The position numbers and the translations under genes are program-made. This document shows, piece after piece, positions 16,539 to 25,417 of a stretch of DNA of 64,000 nt. The stretch comes from Raoultibacter phocaeensis. GTDB lineage: Bacteria; Actinomycetota; Coriobacteriia; Coriobacteriales; Eggerthellaceae. The stretch is taken from assembly GCF_901411515.1 (NCBI RefSeq), contig NZ_CABDUX010000001.1, positions 310,001 to 374,000 on the forward strand, in the 5' to 3' direction. The notes under the pieces were generated by a model. That model saw only the letters and a list, made by a program, of their open reading frames with translations. It had not been told where the DNA came from and did no database searches. The stretch's first letter is position 1. Each line of letters starts with the position of its first letter.

Positions 16539-16687
16539 GGCACAAAATTGGAGGTTTGACAATTAGAGAATATCGTATGTTTAATTTTGAGCACTTTGAA
16601 ATCTTGCGATCAGGCATTATGTCCGCCTTTGATTTGAATTTCATTAGGTATCTGATTATATAATTGTCAAACCTCCAATTTTGTGCC
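16539..16687. repeat. Perfect 27-bp inverted repeat around a 95-bp AT-rich spacer
   Basis: The left arm 16539-16565 (begins GGCACAAAATTGG) and the right arm 16661-16687 (ends CCAATTTTGTGCC) are exact reverse complements over 27 nt. The spacer is far richer in A and T than the flanks. No target-site duplication is visible. Shape and arm length fit an invertible segment, a MITE-like remnant or a long hairpin RNA. The arm shares a core (ACAAAAT followed by GTTTG) with the inverted repeat at 27085-27231. Confidence 0.9.
16634..16664 (+). promoter_or_regulatory. Candidate promoter straddling the inner edge of the right inverted-repeat arm
   Basis: TTGAAT (16634-16639), 17 nt, TATATA (16657-16662), or a perfect TATAAT at 16659-16664. 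As drawn it points away from veg and antisense to ksgA. If the 95-bp spacer were inverted it would point to veg. Confidence 0.35.
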
Positions 16688-16699
16688 GGAATCGGGCGA

Positions 16700-16820
16700 T
16701 CCGAGAACACAGAGGGCGAGTCGCGAACACGAGGTGGGCTCGGGGACATGAAGGAAGAACCGCGAACACGAGGTGAGCTCGGGGACACAAAGGGAGAGTC
16801 GGGAGCACAAAGGCTCAGAA
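16700..16820. repeat. Six tandem units of about 20 bp
   Basis: Units follow the pattern CGNGNACAYRARGGNGAGNT, alternating so that pairs recur at 39-nt period (CGCGAACACGAGGTG at 16722 and 16761; CGGGGACA at 16741 and 16780). There are no unique spacers, so it is not a CRISPR array. The track ends about 50 nt before the ksgA stop. Confidence 0.8.
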
Positions 16821-16871
16821 GGCGGCAACGATCTACCGCGTGCGGGATCGCTGGGTTTCCCGTCTGCCTGA

Positions 16872-17813
16872 TCAGAACGAAGCGTCGTGTAACGCCTTGC
16901 CGAGCCTGATAAACTCCGCACGCACGAGCGTCTCGCCTCGTCGGCCCGGGTCGATTCCCGCGCGCTCGAAGATGCTCGACAGCGCAGAAGCAATCGACGA
17001 GCCTTGCTCGCCTTTGCTGGCGAAGTATGTCTTGCACGAGTTGGCGATGGTTTTACGGCGAGCGGCAAACGCCGCCTCGGCCATGGTGCACGTAGCGCGC
17101 AGGGCATCGGCATCGAGCGGAGCGCCGTCATCGTCTACAGGGCGCACGCGGTCGAGCCGGAGCACCGAGCTTTCAACCCGAGGCGGCGGGAAAAAGTTGC
17201 CGGGACTCACCGAAAACCGTCCCGCAGGCTCAGCGAACAGAGAAAGCTTCACCGTGTAAGCACCGTAGTTCTTCGTTCCCGCCTTTGCGGACATGCGATC
17301 AGCCACCTCGGATTGCACCATCACCGTGGCGCTCTCGATGCTTTCGAACCGCTCGAAGTAATCGAGCACGAGTGTCGCCGCTACCGCATAAGGAAGGTTG
17401 GCGACGAACTTGTTCGGCATAGGATGCACGGCAAGAACCTCGGGCGGCCCCGCCTGTTCAGCCGCTTGGGCAAGATCGGTTGCGGTCAGATCGAGCGCAT
17501 CCTTTCCCACAAGCGCGAAGCGGTCGGCCCAGGGGCCAAGCGTCTCATCGAGCACCGCAGGCAGATCTTTATCGCGCTCGACCGACACCACGAACCCCGC
17601 GTTTTTGAGCAGCGCAATAGTGAGCGTGCCAATACCGGGACCCACCTCAAGCACGAAATCCCTTTCATTCACCTGAGAAAACGCGATAATCTTTTCGAGG
17701 ATCACATCGTTGACGAGGAAGTTCTGGCCAAGCGCCTTCTTCGTGTAGAGGCCGTGCGCTTCGAGAACGGCACGTGTCGCCGAGGGCGTAGCCAAGGGGG
17801 ATAGCTTGGTCAT
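16872..17813 (-). CDS. ksgA: 16S rRNA dimethyladenosine transferase KsgA (RsmA)
   Basis: 313 residues. Dimethylates two adjacent adenosines in the 3' helix of 16S rRNA using S-adenosylmethionine during small-subunit maturation. Diagnostic GQNFL near residue 29, SAM-binding VLEVGPGIGTLT near 54, and catalytic NLPY in VANLPYAVAA. Its ATG overlaps the stop of the upstream flavoprotein gene by 4 nt (ATGA), which shows translational coupling. The order metG, tatD, (flavoprotein), ksgA, veg matches the conserved Gram-positive block. The place normally held by the RNase M5 gene is taken by the flavoprotein. Confidence 0.96.
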   Translation of the reverse strand: MTKLSPLATPSATRAVLEAHGLYTKKALGQNFLVNDVILEKIIAFSQVNERDFVLEVGPGIGTLTIALLKNAGFVVSVERDKDLPAVLDETLGPWADRFALVGKDALDLTATDLAQAAEQAGPPEVLAVHPMPNKFVANLPYAVAATLVLDYFERFESIESATVMVQSEVADRMSAKAGTKNYGAYTVKLSLFAEPAGRFSVSPGNFFPPPRVESSVLRLDRVRPVDDDGAPLDADALRATCTMAEAAFAARRKTIANSCKTYFASKGEQGSSIASALSSIFERAGIDPGRRGETLVRAEFIRLGKALHDASF

Positions 17814-18412
17814 CGTGCGCCCCCAGCCGCACGCTCGTCTTCAGAGCAGGGCAAGCCACCGCCAAAAACCTCGGATATCCCACCCTGTGCAGGCTCCCAC
17901 GCAGCGGCTATCGCGTAAAGCTCGTCGTGGGTCTTGCCGACGCAATCATGCACCGCGCCCAAGCGGTATCCAGCCACGGCAAGCGCAGAGCGCACGATGC
18001 CCGTAAGCGGGTCGAAGCCGTGAGGGTCTCCCCCATCGCCGATGGCGAACAGTTCGGCAGGGCGCTTCGGTTTTGTGCGGACATCGGTCCAAAAATACCG
18101 CTGAAACCGATCGAGCACGGCTTTGAACTGCGCGGGGGGTCCGGCGAAATAGATGGGAGACACTACAACAAGGCTATCCGCTTCGTCGAGGAGCGCATAG
18201 AGGTCCTGCATCGCGTCTTCGATGATGCAGCCTTCCCCCAACTCGCAATAATCGCAGGCAATGCACGGATCGACGTCGATGTCGTCGGCTAAACTGAACA
18301 GGTTGATCTCGTCCTCGGGCCACAGGTCGTGCATACGGCGCGCGAGCGCGTCGCAGAGGTGGGCACTTTTCCCTTCGGGGCGAAACGATCCGCAGATGAC
18401 GAGACGGTTCAT
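17810..18412 (-). CDS. NADPH-dependent FMN reductase / iron-sulfur flavoprotein-like
   Basis: 200 residues from ATG overlapping the tatD stop by 4 nt. Flavodoxin-like fold: VICGSFRPEGKSAHL (phosphate loop) and VVSPIYFAGPPAQFKAVLDRFQRYF (flavin contact). A cysteine cluster DPCIACDYCELGEGC near residue 50 (C-x2-C-x2-C-x5-C) resembles the compact motif of iron-sulfur flavoproteins. It probably transfers electrons between ferredoxin-like partners and FMN. Coupled to tatD and ksgA in one operon. Longer in-frame extensions upstream lie inside tatD and are not credible. Confidence 0.85.
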   Translation of the reverse strand: MNRLVICGSFRPEGKSAHLCDALARRMHDLWPEDEINLFSLADDIDVDPCIACDYCELGEGCIIEDAMQDLYALLDEADSLVVVSPIYFAGPPAQFKAVLDRFQRYFWTDVRTKPKRPAELFAIGDGGDPHGFDPLTGIVRSALAVAGYRLGAVHDCVGKTHDELYAIAAAWEPAQGGISEVFGGGLPCSEDERAAGGAR

Positions 18413-19512
18413 TGGGACGTACCCCAGGGTCCGCTCGGCCCGGCAGCCACCTGTGCAGCGCCGCCGTGCTCGAGCTGCCATGCGGTCGGCTCGCGGTTCA
18501 GAAGATCGAGCGCGTTGCGGTAGATATCCGCGAGAAACTCGAGCTTCGCAGGCCCCGTTTCGCATCCGCGAACCTCTGCCAAGCGCTCGGCGGTGAATAT
18601 CACATGATCGGGACCGCACTCCATGCCGCGCATAGGCTCGGGCGTCATGTACGGCGCGTCCGTTTCGGTGAGAATGCGACCGAGAGGCATGCGCCGTGCA
18701 GCCTCACGCGTGTCGTCGCTCTTTTTGAACGTAAGCGAGCCGCCGAACGCGGCGTAGCAGCCCTTGTCGAGCCACGGCGCAAGCGTATCCCAATCAAGGT
18801 TGAAGCAATGCAGCAGCACACCGCCTTCGGGAAAGCCCTCCTCGGTCATGATGCGGTACGCCTCCTCGTGCGCTTCGCGCAGATGGAGGACGAGGGGCAG
18901 TCTCGTCTCGTGGGCAAGAGCGATTTGGCGGCGGAACACCGCAATCTGATCTGCGCGAGGCGAGAAGTCGTAGTGGTAGTCGAGCCCCACCTCGCCGACT
19001 GCGCACGTACGCGGATCGGCCAAAAGCCGATACAGCTCGGCCTCGAGTGCGTCGTCGTAGTGCTTGGCGTTATGGGGATGGCAGCCAGCTGCGATGCGAA
19101 CCCGTGGCACGCACGGGCGAGGTTCGCCTCAACAGCGGCGCGTGACGAGACGCGCGATGTTGAGCGCACCCTGGAACCGCCAATCGTTCAGCTGATCGTA
19201 GGTGGTCAAACCGTCTTCGTGCACGTCGACGATCGTGCAGACGAATCGCACGTCGCGGATGCCCGCCCGCGCAAGCGCGAGCGCCGGATCGGCGAGAAGC
19301 TGCAGGTGAGCGTGGGTATCGGCCACAGGAGCATTCAGTGCAGGCGGATCGATCACGCGGTATTCGCCGTGCTTGCGCTTCTGGCGAAACAGCGTGTCGA
19401 AGAAAACCGGTTCTTCATGCTGCCGATCGCCGGATGGCCCGGATTGTTCGCCCGGGTTCCCACACCGTTCGGCGGACGCAGACACGTCGCCTTGCTGTAT
19501 CGTTTCAGTCAC
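18409..19512 (-). pseudogene. tatD: tatD-family nuclease interrupted by an in-frame TGA
   Basis: Start GTG at 19512 behind AAAGGAG. The N-terminal piece (19512-19129) has the metal-binding DTHAHL, then ends at TGA 19131-19129. The same frame reopens at once: a GTG at 19110 begins PRVRIAAGCHPHNA and runs to 18409 with the remaining TatD motifs (VGEVGLDYHYDF; PLVLHLREAHEEA; LLHCFNLDWDT; LTETDAPYMTPEP). So the two halves are in one frame with only the junction damaged. Between 19110 and about 19150 a +1 reading gives a smooth helix (SSRAAVEANLARAC), suggesting two compensating frameshifts or a sequencing error. The downstream half lacks the HxH metal ligands and should be inactive alone. The N-terminal 70 residues before DTHAHL are an unusual extension. 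Confidence 0.75.
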
Positions 19513-19639
19513 CGCTACTCCTTTCATGTGCCGCAAACACCAGGCTCCGCTTTGCCGGCTGTACCGATCGGCTTTCTACACCGCGGGCACGCCCATCGGG
19601 GGTTTCGGCGTACGACCCGCAGCGCCATGCCGATGCGCC

Positions 19640-21220
19640 CTATTCCACCCCGAAGTCGATCGCTTCAACATCGAGGCGCGGAAACAACGGGTCACCCGTT
19701 TCCACGGCGTTGCCCGCAGGCAGCTGGCCCCACGCGGTCGCAGCCTCGATATCGTCCACCTCGGTAACTGCGCCGAGCGAGAGGCGTTTGAACACTTCGG
19801 CGGAAGTGTTCGGCATGAACGGCGCCATGTACAAGGCGATGATGCGGATGGCTTCAAGCGCGTTGTAGATCACGGCGGCAAGCTCGTCTGCGGTTTCTTC
19901 CGATTTCGCAAGGTTCCACGGTGCGGATTCTTCCACATACAGGTTCACGCGGCCCGCGAGCTTCTGCACCGCAGCCGCCGCACCCGAAAAGTTGACGAGC
20001 CCCATACAGCGATCGTATTCGGCGTACAGCTCGTCGGATATCGCGCGCAAGGGATTAGTCGCTGCCGCAGCAGGCGGATTCGGCACCAGCGAATCGAAAT
20101 ACTTCTTCGTCATGTTGAACACGCGCGAGCAGAGGTTGCCCCAGGTGTTCGCCAAGTCCGCGTTGTACACCTGTACCATGCGCTCCACCGAAATCGAGCC
20201 GTCATGGCCGAACTGCACGTCGCTCATGAAGTAATAGCGATACGCATCCACCCCGAACACCTTGACAAGGTCTTCAGGCAAAAGCGCATTGCCCTTCGAT
20301 TTGGACATCTTCTCACCCTTGGTCAACAGGAAACCGTGACCGAATACGGTATGGGTGATGGGCAGCTCCGCCGCCATGAGCATGGCGGGCCAGATCACGC
20401 AATGGAAGCGGATGATGTCTTTGCCGACGAAATGGTACTGCATGGGCCAGCGCTCTTCGAATTCGCCCGCGCGCTCGGGATCGGCGTATCCGATGCCTGT
20501 GATGTATGCCAGAAGCGCATCGGCCCACACGTAGGCCACGTGCCCCTCGTCAAAGGGCAGCGGCACACCCCAATCAAACGTGGAGCGCGAGATGGAAAGA
20601 TCCTTCAGCCCGCTTCTCACGAACGAGACGATCTCGTTCCTGCGCGTTTCGGGGCGGATGAAATCGGGGTTCTCGTCGTAGAACGCAAGCAGCTTATCCT
20701 CGAACTCGGAAAGCTTGAAAAACCAGTTCTCCTCCCCCGAGGCTTTGCGAACAGGGCGCTTGCAATCGGGGCATACGAACACGCCTTCCTCATCCTTTTC
20801 GAGTTCGCCTTCCGTATAGTACGTTTCCTCGTGTACGCAGTACCAGCCTTCGTAAGCGCCCTTGTACAGGTAGCCCTTTTCGTAGAGGTCGGTCCAGAAC
20901 TTCTGCACGGTACGCGCGTGTCGCGGCTCGGTCGTGCGCACGAAATCGGTGTAGGTGATGTCGAGCATATCCCATGCATCGCGAAACTTCGGTTCCATGG
21001 AGTCGCACCACGCTAACGGCGTCATGCCATGGCCCTCGGCCACTTCGGCAACCTTCTGCCCGTGCTCGTCGAGACCGGTCACGAATGCGACATCGTAGCC
21101 GTTCATACGCTGATAGCGGGCCACGGTGTCGGCGGCGACGGTTGTGTAGGCCGTCCCCAAGTGGGGTGCTGCGTTCACGTAGTAAATGGGCGTGGTAAAC
21201 GAATAGGTTCCTTTTGCCAT
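19640..21220 (-). CDS. metG: Methionyl-tRNA synthetase
   Basis: 526 residues. Class I synthetase that charges tRNA-Met. HIGH-type motif in PIYYVNAAPHLGTAYT near residue 15, zinc-finger knuckle with VCPDCKRPV near 148, tRNA-binding WADALLAYITG, and KMSKSKGN near 305. It ends after the anticodon-binding helical domain; there is no C-terminal Trbp111-like dimerisation domain, giving the short form. Starts ATG at 21220 behind AGAGGAAGCACC. First gene of the metG-tatD-ksgA-veg order. Confidence 0.96.
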   Translation of the reverse strand: MAKGTYSFTTPIYYVNAAPHLGTAYTTVAADTVARYQRMNGYDVAFVTGLDEHGQKVAEVAEGHGMTPLAWCDSMEPKFRDAWDMLDITYTDFVRTTEPRHARTVQKFWTDLYEKGYLYKGAYEGWYCVHEETYYTEGELEKDEEGVFVCPDCKRPVRKASGEENWFFKLSEFEDKLLAFYDENPDFIRPETRRNEIVSFVRSGLKDLSISRSTFDWGVPLPFDEGHVAYVWADALLAYITGIGYADPERAGEFEERWPMQYHFVGKDIIRFHCVIWPAMLMAAELPITHTVFGHGFLLTKGEKMSKSKGNALLPEDLVKVFGVDAYRYYFMSDVQFGHDGSISVERMVQVYNADLANTWGNLCSRVFNMTKKYFDSLVPNPPAAAATNPLRAISDELYAEYDRCMGLVNFSGAAAAVQKLAGRVNLYVEESAPWNLAKSEETADELAAVIYNALEAIRIIALYMAPFMPNTSAEVFKRLSLGAVTEVDDIEAATAWGQLPAGNAVETGDPLFPRLDVEAIDFGVE

Positions 21221-21314
21221 GGTGCTTCCTCTCGTGCGGCCTCGCGACCGATGACATCGCGCGCCTTGTTTGTATGCGTGCCCGCTATTCTAGCACGCCA
21301 CGAGACCATCGAGG

Positions 21315-22484
21315 CTACATCCCGGCAGCACCACGCTGTTTACGCGATTCGGTTCGGCCGAGCCACACCACGGCAACTAAGCACGCAAGGATCGAGCAGG
21401 CGAACGCAATGAACCCGGGGGCGTAGGACCCGGTTGCTCCGAGAAACGCGGAGAGCACGAGCGGTGGGAAGAACCCTCCGAGGCCGCCCATCATCGACAC
21501 GACGCCGTTTACGGGGCCGGCCTGAGCGACAAAGTAGGTGGGAACGAGCTTGAACACGACACCGTTGCCGATGCCGCACGCGATGCTGATCACGTACACG
21601 CCCGCCATGAAGAGTTCGAGGCCGGGTACCGTAGCCAGAACGAGGGCACCGGCGATCATAGCCACGAACACGCCCGCTAAGAGCTTCCAGCAATCGAGGT
21701 GATCGGATAGCCAGCCGCCAAGCACGCGCACGACCGCCGCCGTGACGATGAAAAGCGAGGTGAAGATACCCGCCGTTACGCCATCGACCCCGAAATCGCT
21801 GACGAGGAAGTTCGGCAGGAACACGGTAAACGCCACAAACGCCCCAAAGGTGACGAAATAGAAGAGCGAGAAGAGCCACAGCTTCTCGTCTTTCCACACT
21901 GCTTTGATCTGCTGGACGATGGGCGTTTTGACCTTGGGTTCGTGCCTATCGCCCAAAAAGAAGTTGAGCGCTATCATCACGAGCAGCAAGCCAAGATAGA
22001 ACTTGATGGCCATCTGCCATCCGAACTGCACGGCGAGTACCGGTGCGGCGTACGTGGTAATGGCGGTACCCATGTTGCCGAAGCCGTACACGCCGTTCAC
22101 GAAGCCGTGACGTTCTTTCGGATAGTACTTCGGCAGCGAAGTAACCCCGACCGAGAAGATCGCGCCGCCGAACCCGAGGAATACGCCGCCGATGAGAAGA
22201 TCGACGTACGTGGTCGCAACGCTCAGGAAGTACACGGGAAACAAAAGCACGATGAAGCTCGCGAGAAACACCGTGCGCGCGCCGAGAAGGTTCGCGTAGT
22301 ACCCGAACGGGATACGCAGCACCGAGCCCAAGATCACGGGCACGGCGGTCACGAGAGCGAGCATGTCGTCGGGGATGAAGATATCATGCTTGATGAACGG
22401 TAGAAGCGACGACAGGATTACCCATACGGTGAAACCCGCGATCAGATCTAACGTCTGAAGCGGCAACTGCGCTTTCTTGATCAC
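21315..22484 (-). CDS. NarK-like major facilitator transporter (nitrate/nitrite porter family)
   Basis: 389 residues from a GTG at 22484 (MIKKAQLPL) behind GAGGGGAGATAAGC. Upstream in-frame ATGs lack a ribosome site and would add a non-membrane tail. About twelve membrane helices. The NNP-family signature lies in GVTSLPKYYPKERHGFVNGVYG and continues GFGNMGTA. Members exchange nitrate and nitrite, but in Eggerthellaceae NarK-like proteins also sit next to reductases for other anions, so the substrate is open. Divergent from the LysR gene at 22790. Confidence 0.82.
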   Translation of the reverse strand: MIKKAQLPLQTLDLIAGFTVWVILSSLLPFIKHDIFIPDDMLALVTAVPVILGSVLRIPFGYYANLLGARTVFLASFIVLLFPVYFLSVATTYVDLLIGGVFLGFGGAIFSVGVTSLPKYYPKERHGFVNGVYGFGNMGTAITTYAAPVLAVQFGWQMAIKFYLGLLLVMIALNFFLGDRHEPKVKTPIVQQIKAVWKDEKLWLFSLFYFVTFGAFVAFTVFLPNFLVSDFGVDGVTAGIFTSLFIVTAAVVRVLGGWLSDHLDCWKLLAGVFVAMIAGALVLATVPGLELFMAGVYVISIACGIGNGVVFKLVPTYFVAQAGPVNGVVSMMGGLGGFFPPLVLSAFLGATGSYAPGFIAFACSILACLVAVVWLGRTESRKQRGAAGM

Positions 22485-22789
22485 GCTTATCTCCCCTCGC
22501 GCCCAAGCGATATCCTGCGGTGCCGGTCGACTCATGCAATCTTTACGCGCATCCCATCGCGGTGTCGAGTGCTTCCCGCAACGTTTCGCGCGTTGTGCCA
22601 TCGCGATGCCGAGTGCCCTCGCAACTCCCGCGTTGAGCGCCCTCTTGGCACCGGCCCGTCTCCTCGCAGAAATGATACCACGCCTTCCCTCTTCGGAATT
22701 ATTCCCAGTACAGATATAGGGTTAATCCCTCGCGATGCCATTCGGCGAAAAGCGCACTATAATGGATGAGGGAACAGGAAGGGAGACGC
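22485..22789. other. Divergent control region between NarK-like transporter and LysR gene
   Basis: No gene is visible in these 305 nt. It contains a perfect 11-nt palindrome GGAATTATTCC (22695-22705), near-identical imperfect repeats beginning CATCGCGRTG (about 22554 and 22600), and an AGGG/CCCT inverted pair at about 22728-22740. A LysR-type operator for divergent control would be expected here. Confidence 0.35.
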
Positions 22790-23707
22790 ATGAGGCTCGA
22801 AACACTTCACGAGTTCGTTATCGTTGCGAAGCACCTGAACATCACCAAGGCTGCCCAGGAGCTCTACATCTCCCAGCCATCGCTGAGCGCGCGCATGAGC
22901 GCATTGGAAAAGGAACTCGGCTACCCGCTGCTCGACCGGACGAGGCAGAAGCTCTCGCTCACCCCCGCCGGCTCTGTGCTGCTCGACTACGCTCAACGCA
23001 TTATCGGATTGTACGCCGAGGCGCTGGCGGAAAGCGAAGCCGCGGCAAAAAACAGACCGACGATTAAAGCGGCCACCCTTGCTCCCGATTCCCCGTTCTA
23101 CGCTGCGTTGCCGAACCGCGAATCGCACCCGTACACGTTCGTCGACCTTGATCTCAATACGACGGCGACCGACGCATTGCGCAAGGGGCTTGTCGACGTC
23201 GCCATCGATTCGGATTATTCGTGCATCGAAGAACTGCGCGAAGAGAGCGAGACTCTCGGCATAACCTACCGCCGGCTCGGCACCGACCGATGCTTTCTCG
23301 CCATGATGGCAAGCCATCCGCTTGCCCATCGCGATCAGTTGAGCCGCCACGATCTCGAAGGCCAAACCATCGTCATCAACAGCGGTAGCCACTTCGACCG
23401 CTGGAGCAAGATGGTGCAAACAATGATCGGTCCCGATATCAAGGTCGGCTTCCGCATGAACACGCTCGAAAGCACGAGCAACCTCGCGTTCGTGGATCTC
23501 GGGTCCTCGATCTACATTTGCGGAGGAGGCTCGTCGCGCGCCTATCTGGATCAGCGAAGCGACGTCGTGATTCTCGATAAGTTTGGAACATGCGACCTTG
23601 CCTATCCGATTGCGCTCGTATGCAGAACTGCCGATGCGGAGAACGAGACGAGCCCGGTGAAGGAGTTCGTCGACGAATTCCTCAACCGGGCTCTCGATGC
23701 CTGTTAG
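22790..23707 (+). CDS. LysR-family transcriptional regulator
   Basis: 305 residues from the ATG at 22790 behind AGGAAGGGAGACGC. The winged helix-turn-helix at 1-60 (LETLHEFVIVAKHLNITKAA, then LYISQPSLSARMSALEKELG) is followed by a periplasmic-binding-like effector domain to the end. Divergent from the NarK-like transporter and convergent with the Tat flavoprotein at 23723, so either may be its target. The effector is unknown. Confidence 0.9.
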   Translation: MRLETLHEFVIVAKHLNITKAAQELYISQPSLSARMSALEKELGYPLLDRTRQKLSLTPAGSVLLDYAQRIIGLYAEALAESEAAAKNRPTIKAATLAPDSPFYAALPNRESHPYTFVDLDLNTTATDALRKGLVDVAIDSDYSCIEELREESETLGITYRRLGTDRCFLAMMASHPLAHRDQLSRHDLEGQTIVINSGSHFDRWSKMVQTMIGPDIKVGFRMNTLESTSNLAFVDLGSSIYICGGGSSRAYLDQRSDVVILDKFGTCDLAYPIALVCRTADAENETSPVKEFVDEFLNRALDAC

Positions 23708-23722
23708 GCTCCAGCCGAAGGG

Positions 23723-25417
23723 CTATGCCCCCGTGATGTGCTTAGCCGCCACATACCCCATAACCCCACCCTGGCCGAGCGTCGAGCCGCCCGCCCAGTA
23801 GCCCGCAACGCCCGACGAGCAGTTGCCGACCGCGTACAATCCCGCAATCGGACTACCGTCGACGTCGAGCACCTGCGCGTTCTCGTTGATGTGCAGGCCG
23901 CCGCGCGTACCACCCATCATACCCGGGACGTAACGGCAGCAGTAGAACGGGGGATCCTGCATCGTGCCGAGCACGGTTTCAGGAATCTCGGCATCGGGAA
24001 GCGACATGAGCCCGCTCATCATGGCAAGCGTGTTCGCGCTCGCAGCCTTCTCTCCGCGATGCCACAGCGGGTCTTCGCCGCGAGCCGCGTTTTCATTGAA
24101 GGCAGCCAGTTCAGCGGTCAGACCTTCCTTGTCGATGCCCATGCCCTCGGCCAACTCTTCAAGCGAGTCGAACGCGAACACGAACTCAGGAAGCTCAGCC
24201 GGTGTCGAATAACCGGGTAGAAGGAACGTTTGCGCATACGTCGCATCGCAGATCCAGAAGCCGGGTATGTTGACGTACTCCATCGTGCCTGTATCGTACA
24301 CGCCGAACGCGCGATTCATCGTATCGTACATCGTCGATTCGTCGCAGAAGCGCTTGCCCTTGCGATTCACGATGACGCTGTGCGGGAACCCGCGGGGCGC
24401 AAAGGCGTCGCTTCCCGCGTTGTCGTAGCGAAACGCACCGGGCTCCCACTCTTTTTGGGTATCGAAGTACGGGTTGCCGAACGTCGTATCCATGTAGGCG
24501 AGCTGTGCGCCCACCTTGGCACCGAGCCGATGCCCGTCGCCTGTGTTGTTCATCGAGCCATTCGAACGGTAGTACGGGAAGGGCAGGAAGAAGCGGCGCA
24601 TATCCTCGTTGTGCTCGAACCCGCCCGTACCCAAAATGACGGCGTTTGCCTTGACGCTCGTGCCGTCGGAAAGCCTTGCGCCGATCACGGCTCCCTCCGC
24701 ATCAGTAACGAGCGATTCGATCGAGGTGCCCATAGCGAGCTCGATCGCATCGCTGCCCTTCACGTACTCTTGGTATGTAGTCCACTGGGCCGGCGCGGCC
24801 AGATATTCGCCGTTCGCATCGAAGGGGTACCAGCTTCCACGGCCAAACGCATCGGGAAGCGAACCCTGATACAGTTCGTAGTAATCGCCGAACGCCTTGT
24901 TGATGTGGCCCCACTTCGACCAACCGTGCGTATCGAGGACGAAGCGGCAGAAATCGTTCGCGTTATCCACGAAGGCCGCCTGCACGTTCTCGTCCATGCG
25001 CGAATCGCCGACGAGCTTCATGTATTCGAGCACCTGATCGCGGGTATCGGAAATACCTTCGGCTTCGTTGAACTCGAGCATCGCGAGCGCGTAGCCTCCG
25101 CCCGACGTGGCCGAGGTGCCGCCGAACATCGCCTTGTCCTTCTCAACTACAAGCACCGATTCCGCGCCGAGTTCGGCGGCGGCGATGGCCGCATGGATTG
25201 CCGTACCCGTTCCCGCTACGAGAACAGAGACCTCTTTGTCCCAGGTCGTCGAATCGGTCGAAGTCGATGTGCTTGCGCCGGTTTCTGCGGGCGAGCAGGC
25301 GGCAAGCGCGGTTGCACCCAGCATGCCGATGCCAGCGACGGCCGCGCCTTTGAGCGCGTCGCGCCTGCTGATTCCCTTGGTCTGTGCATGGTTGTGCGAT
25401 GCGGTTTCGTTACTCAT
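23723..25417 (-). CDS. Tat-exported FAD-dependent oxidoreductase (fumarate reductase / 3-ketosteroid dehydrogenase-like)
   Basis: 564 residues. Twin-arginine signal GISRRDALKG, hydrophobic core, and possible lipobox (ALAACSP). FAD motif VSVLVAGTGTAIHAAIAAAELG near residue 70, with Thr and Ala where the usual GxGxxG has Gly. FAD loop FGGTSATSGGG, and C-terminal closure GLYAVGNCSSGVAGYWAGGSTLGQGGVMG. ATG behind AAGGAGGGATCTGGAT. No cytochrome or FMN domain. It is more divergent than the other two flavoproteins in the window and lacks their DWLG motif. Substrate unknown. Confidence 0.88.
   Translation of the reverse strand: MSNETASHNHAQTKGISRRDALKGAAVAGIGMLGATALAACSPAETGASTSTSTDSTTWDKEVSVLVAGTGTAIHAAIAAAELGAESVLVVEKDKAMFGGTSATSGGGYALAMLEFNEAEGISDTRDQVLEYMKLVGDSRMDENVQAAFVDNANDFCRFVLDTHGWSKWGHINKAFGDYYELYQGSLPDAFGRGSWYPFDANGEYLAAPAQWTTYQEYVKGSDAIELAMGTSIESLVTDAEGAVIGARLSDGTSVKANAVILGTGGFEHNEDMRRFFLPFPYYRSNGSMNNTGDGHRLGAKVGAQLAYMDTTFGNPYFDTQKEWEPGAFRYDNAGSDAFAPRGFPHSVIVNRKGKRFCDESTMYDTMNRAFGVYDTGTMEYVNIPGFWICDATYAQTFLLPGYSTPAELPEFVFAFDSLEELAEGMGIDKEGLTAELAAFNENAARGEDPLWHRGEKAASANTLAMMSGLMSLPDAEIPETVLGTMQDPPFYCCRYVPGMMGGTRGGLHINENAQVLDVDGSPIAGLYAVGNCSSGVAGYWAGGSTLGQGGVMGYVAAKHITGA

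Noticed and set aside
16700-16820. Possible CRISPR array
   Set aside because: Units are about 20 bp, contiguous and without unique spacers; no cas genes in the window.
16381-17037. 218-codon reverse frame crossing the repeat island and the end of ksgA
   Set aside because: Overlaps ksgA in another frame, runs through tandem and inverted repeats, no ribosome site.
19129-19131. Selenocysteine (UGA) reading in tatD
   Set aside because: TatD proteins need no Cys/Sec at this position, and no SECIS-like hairpin is evident just after the codon; frame damage or sequencing error is simpler.
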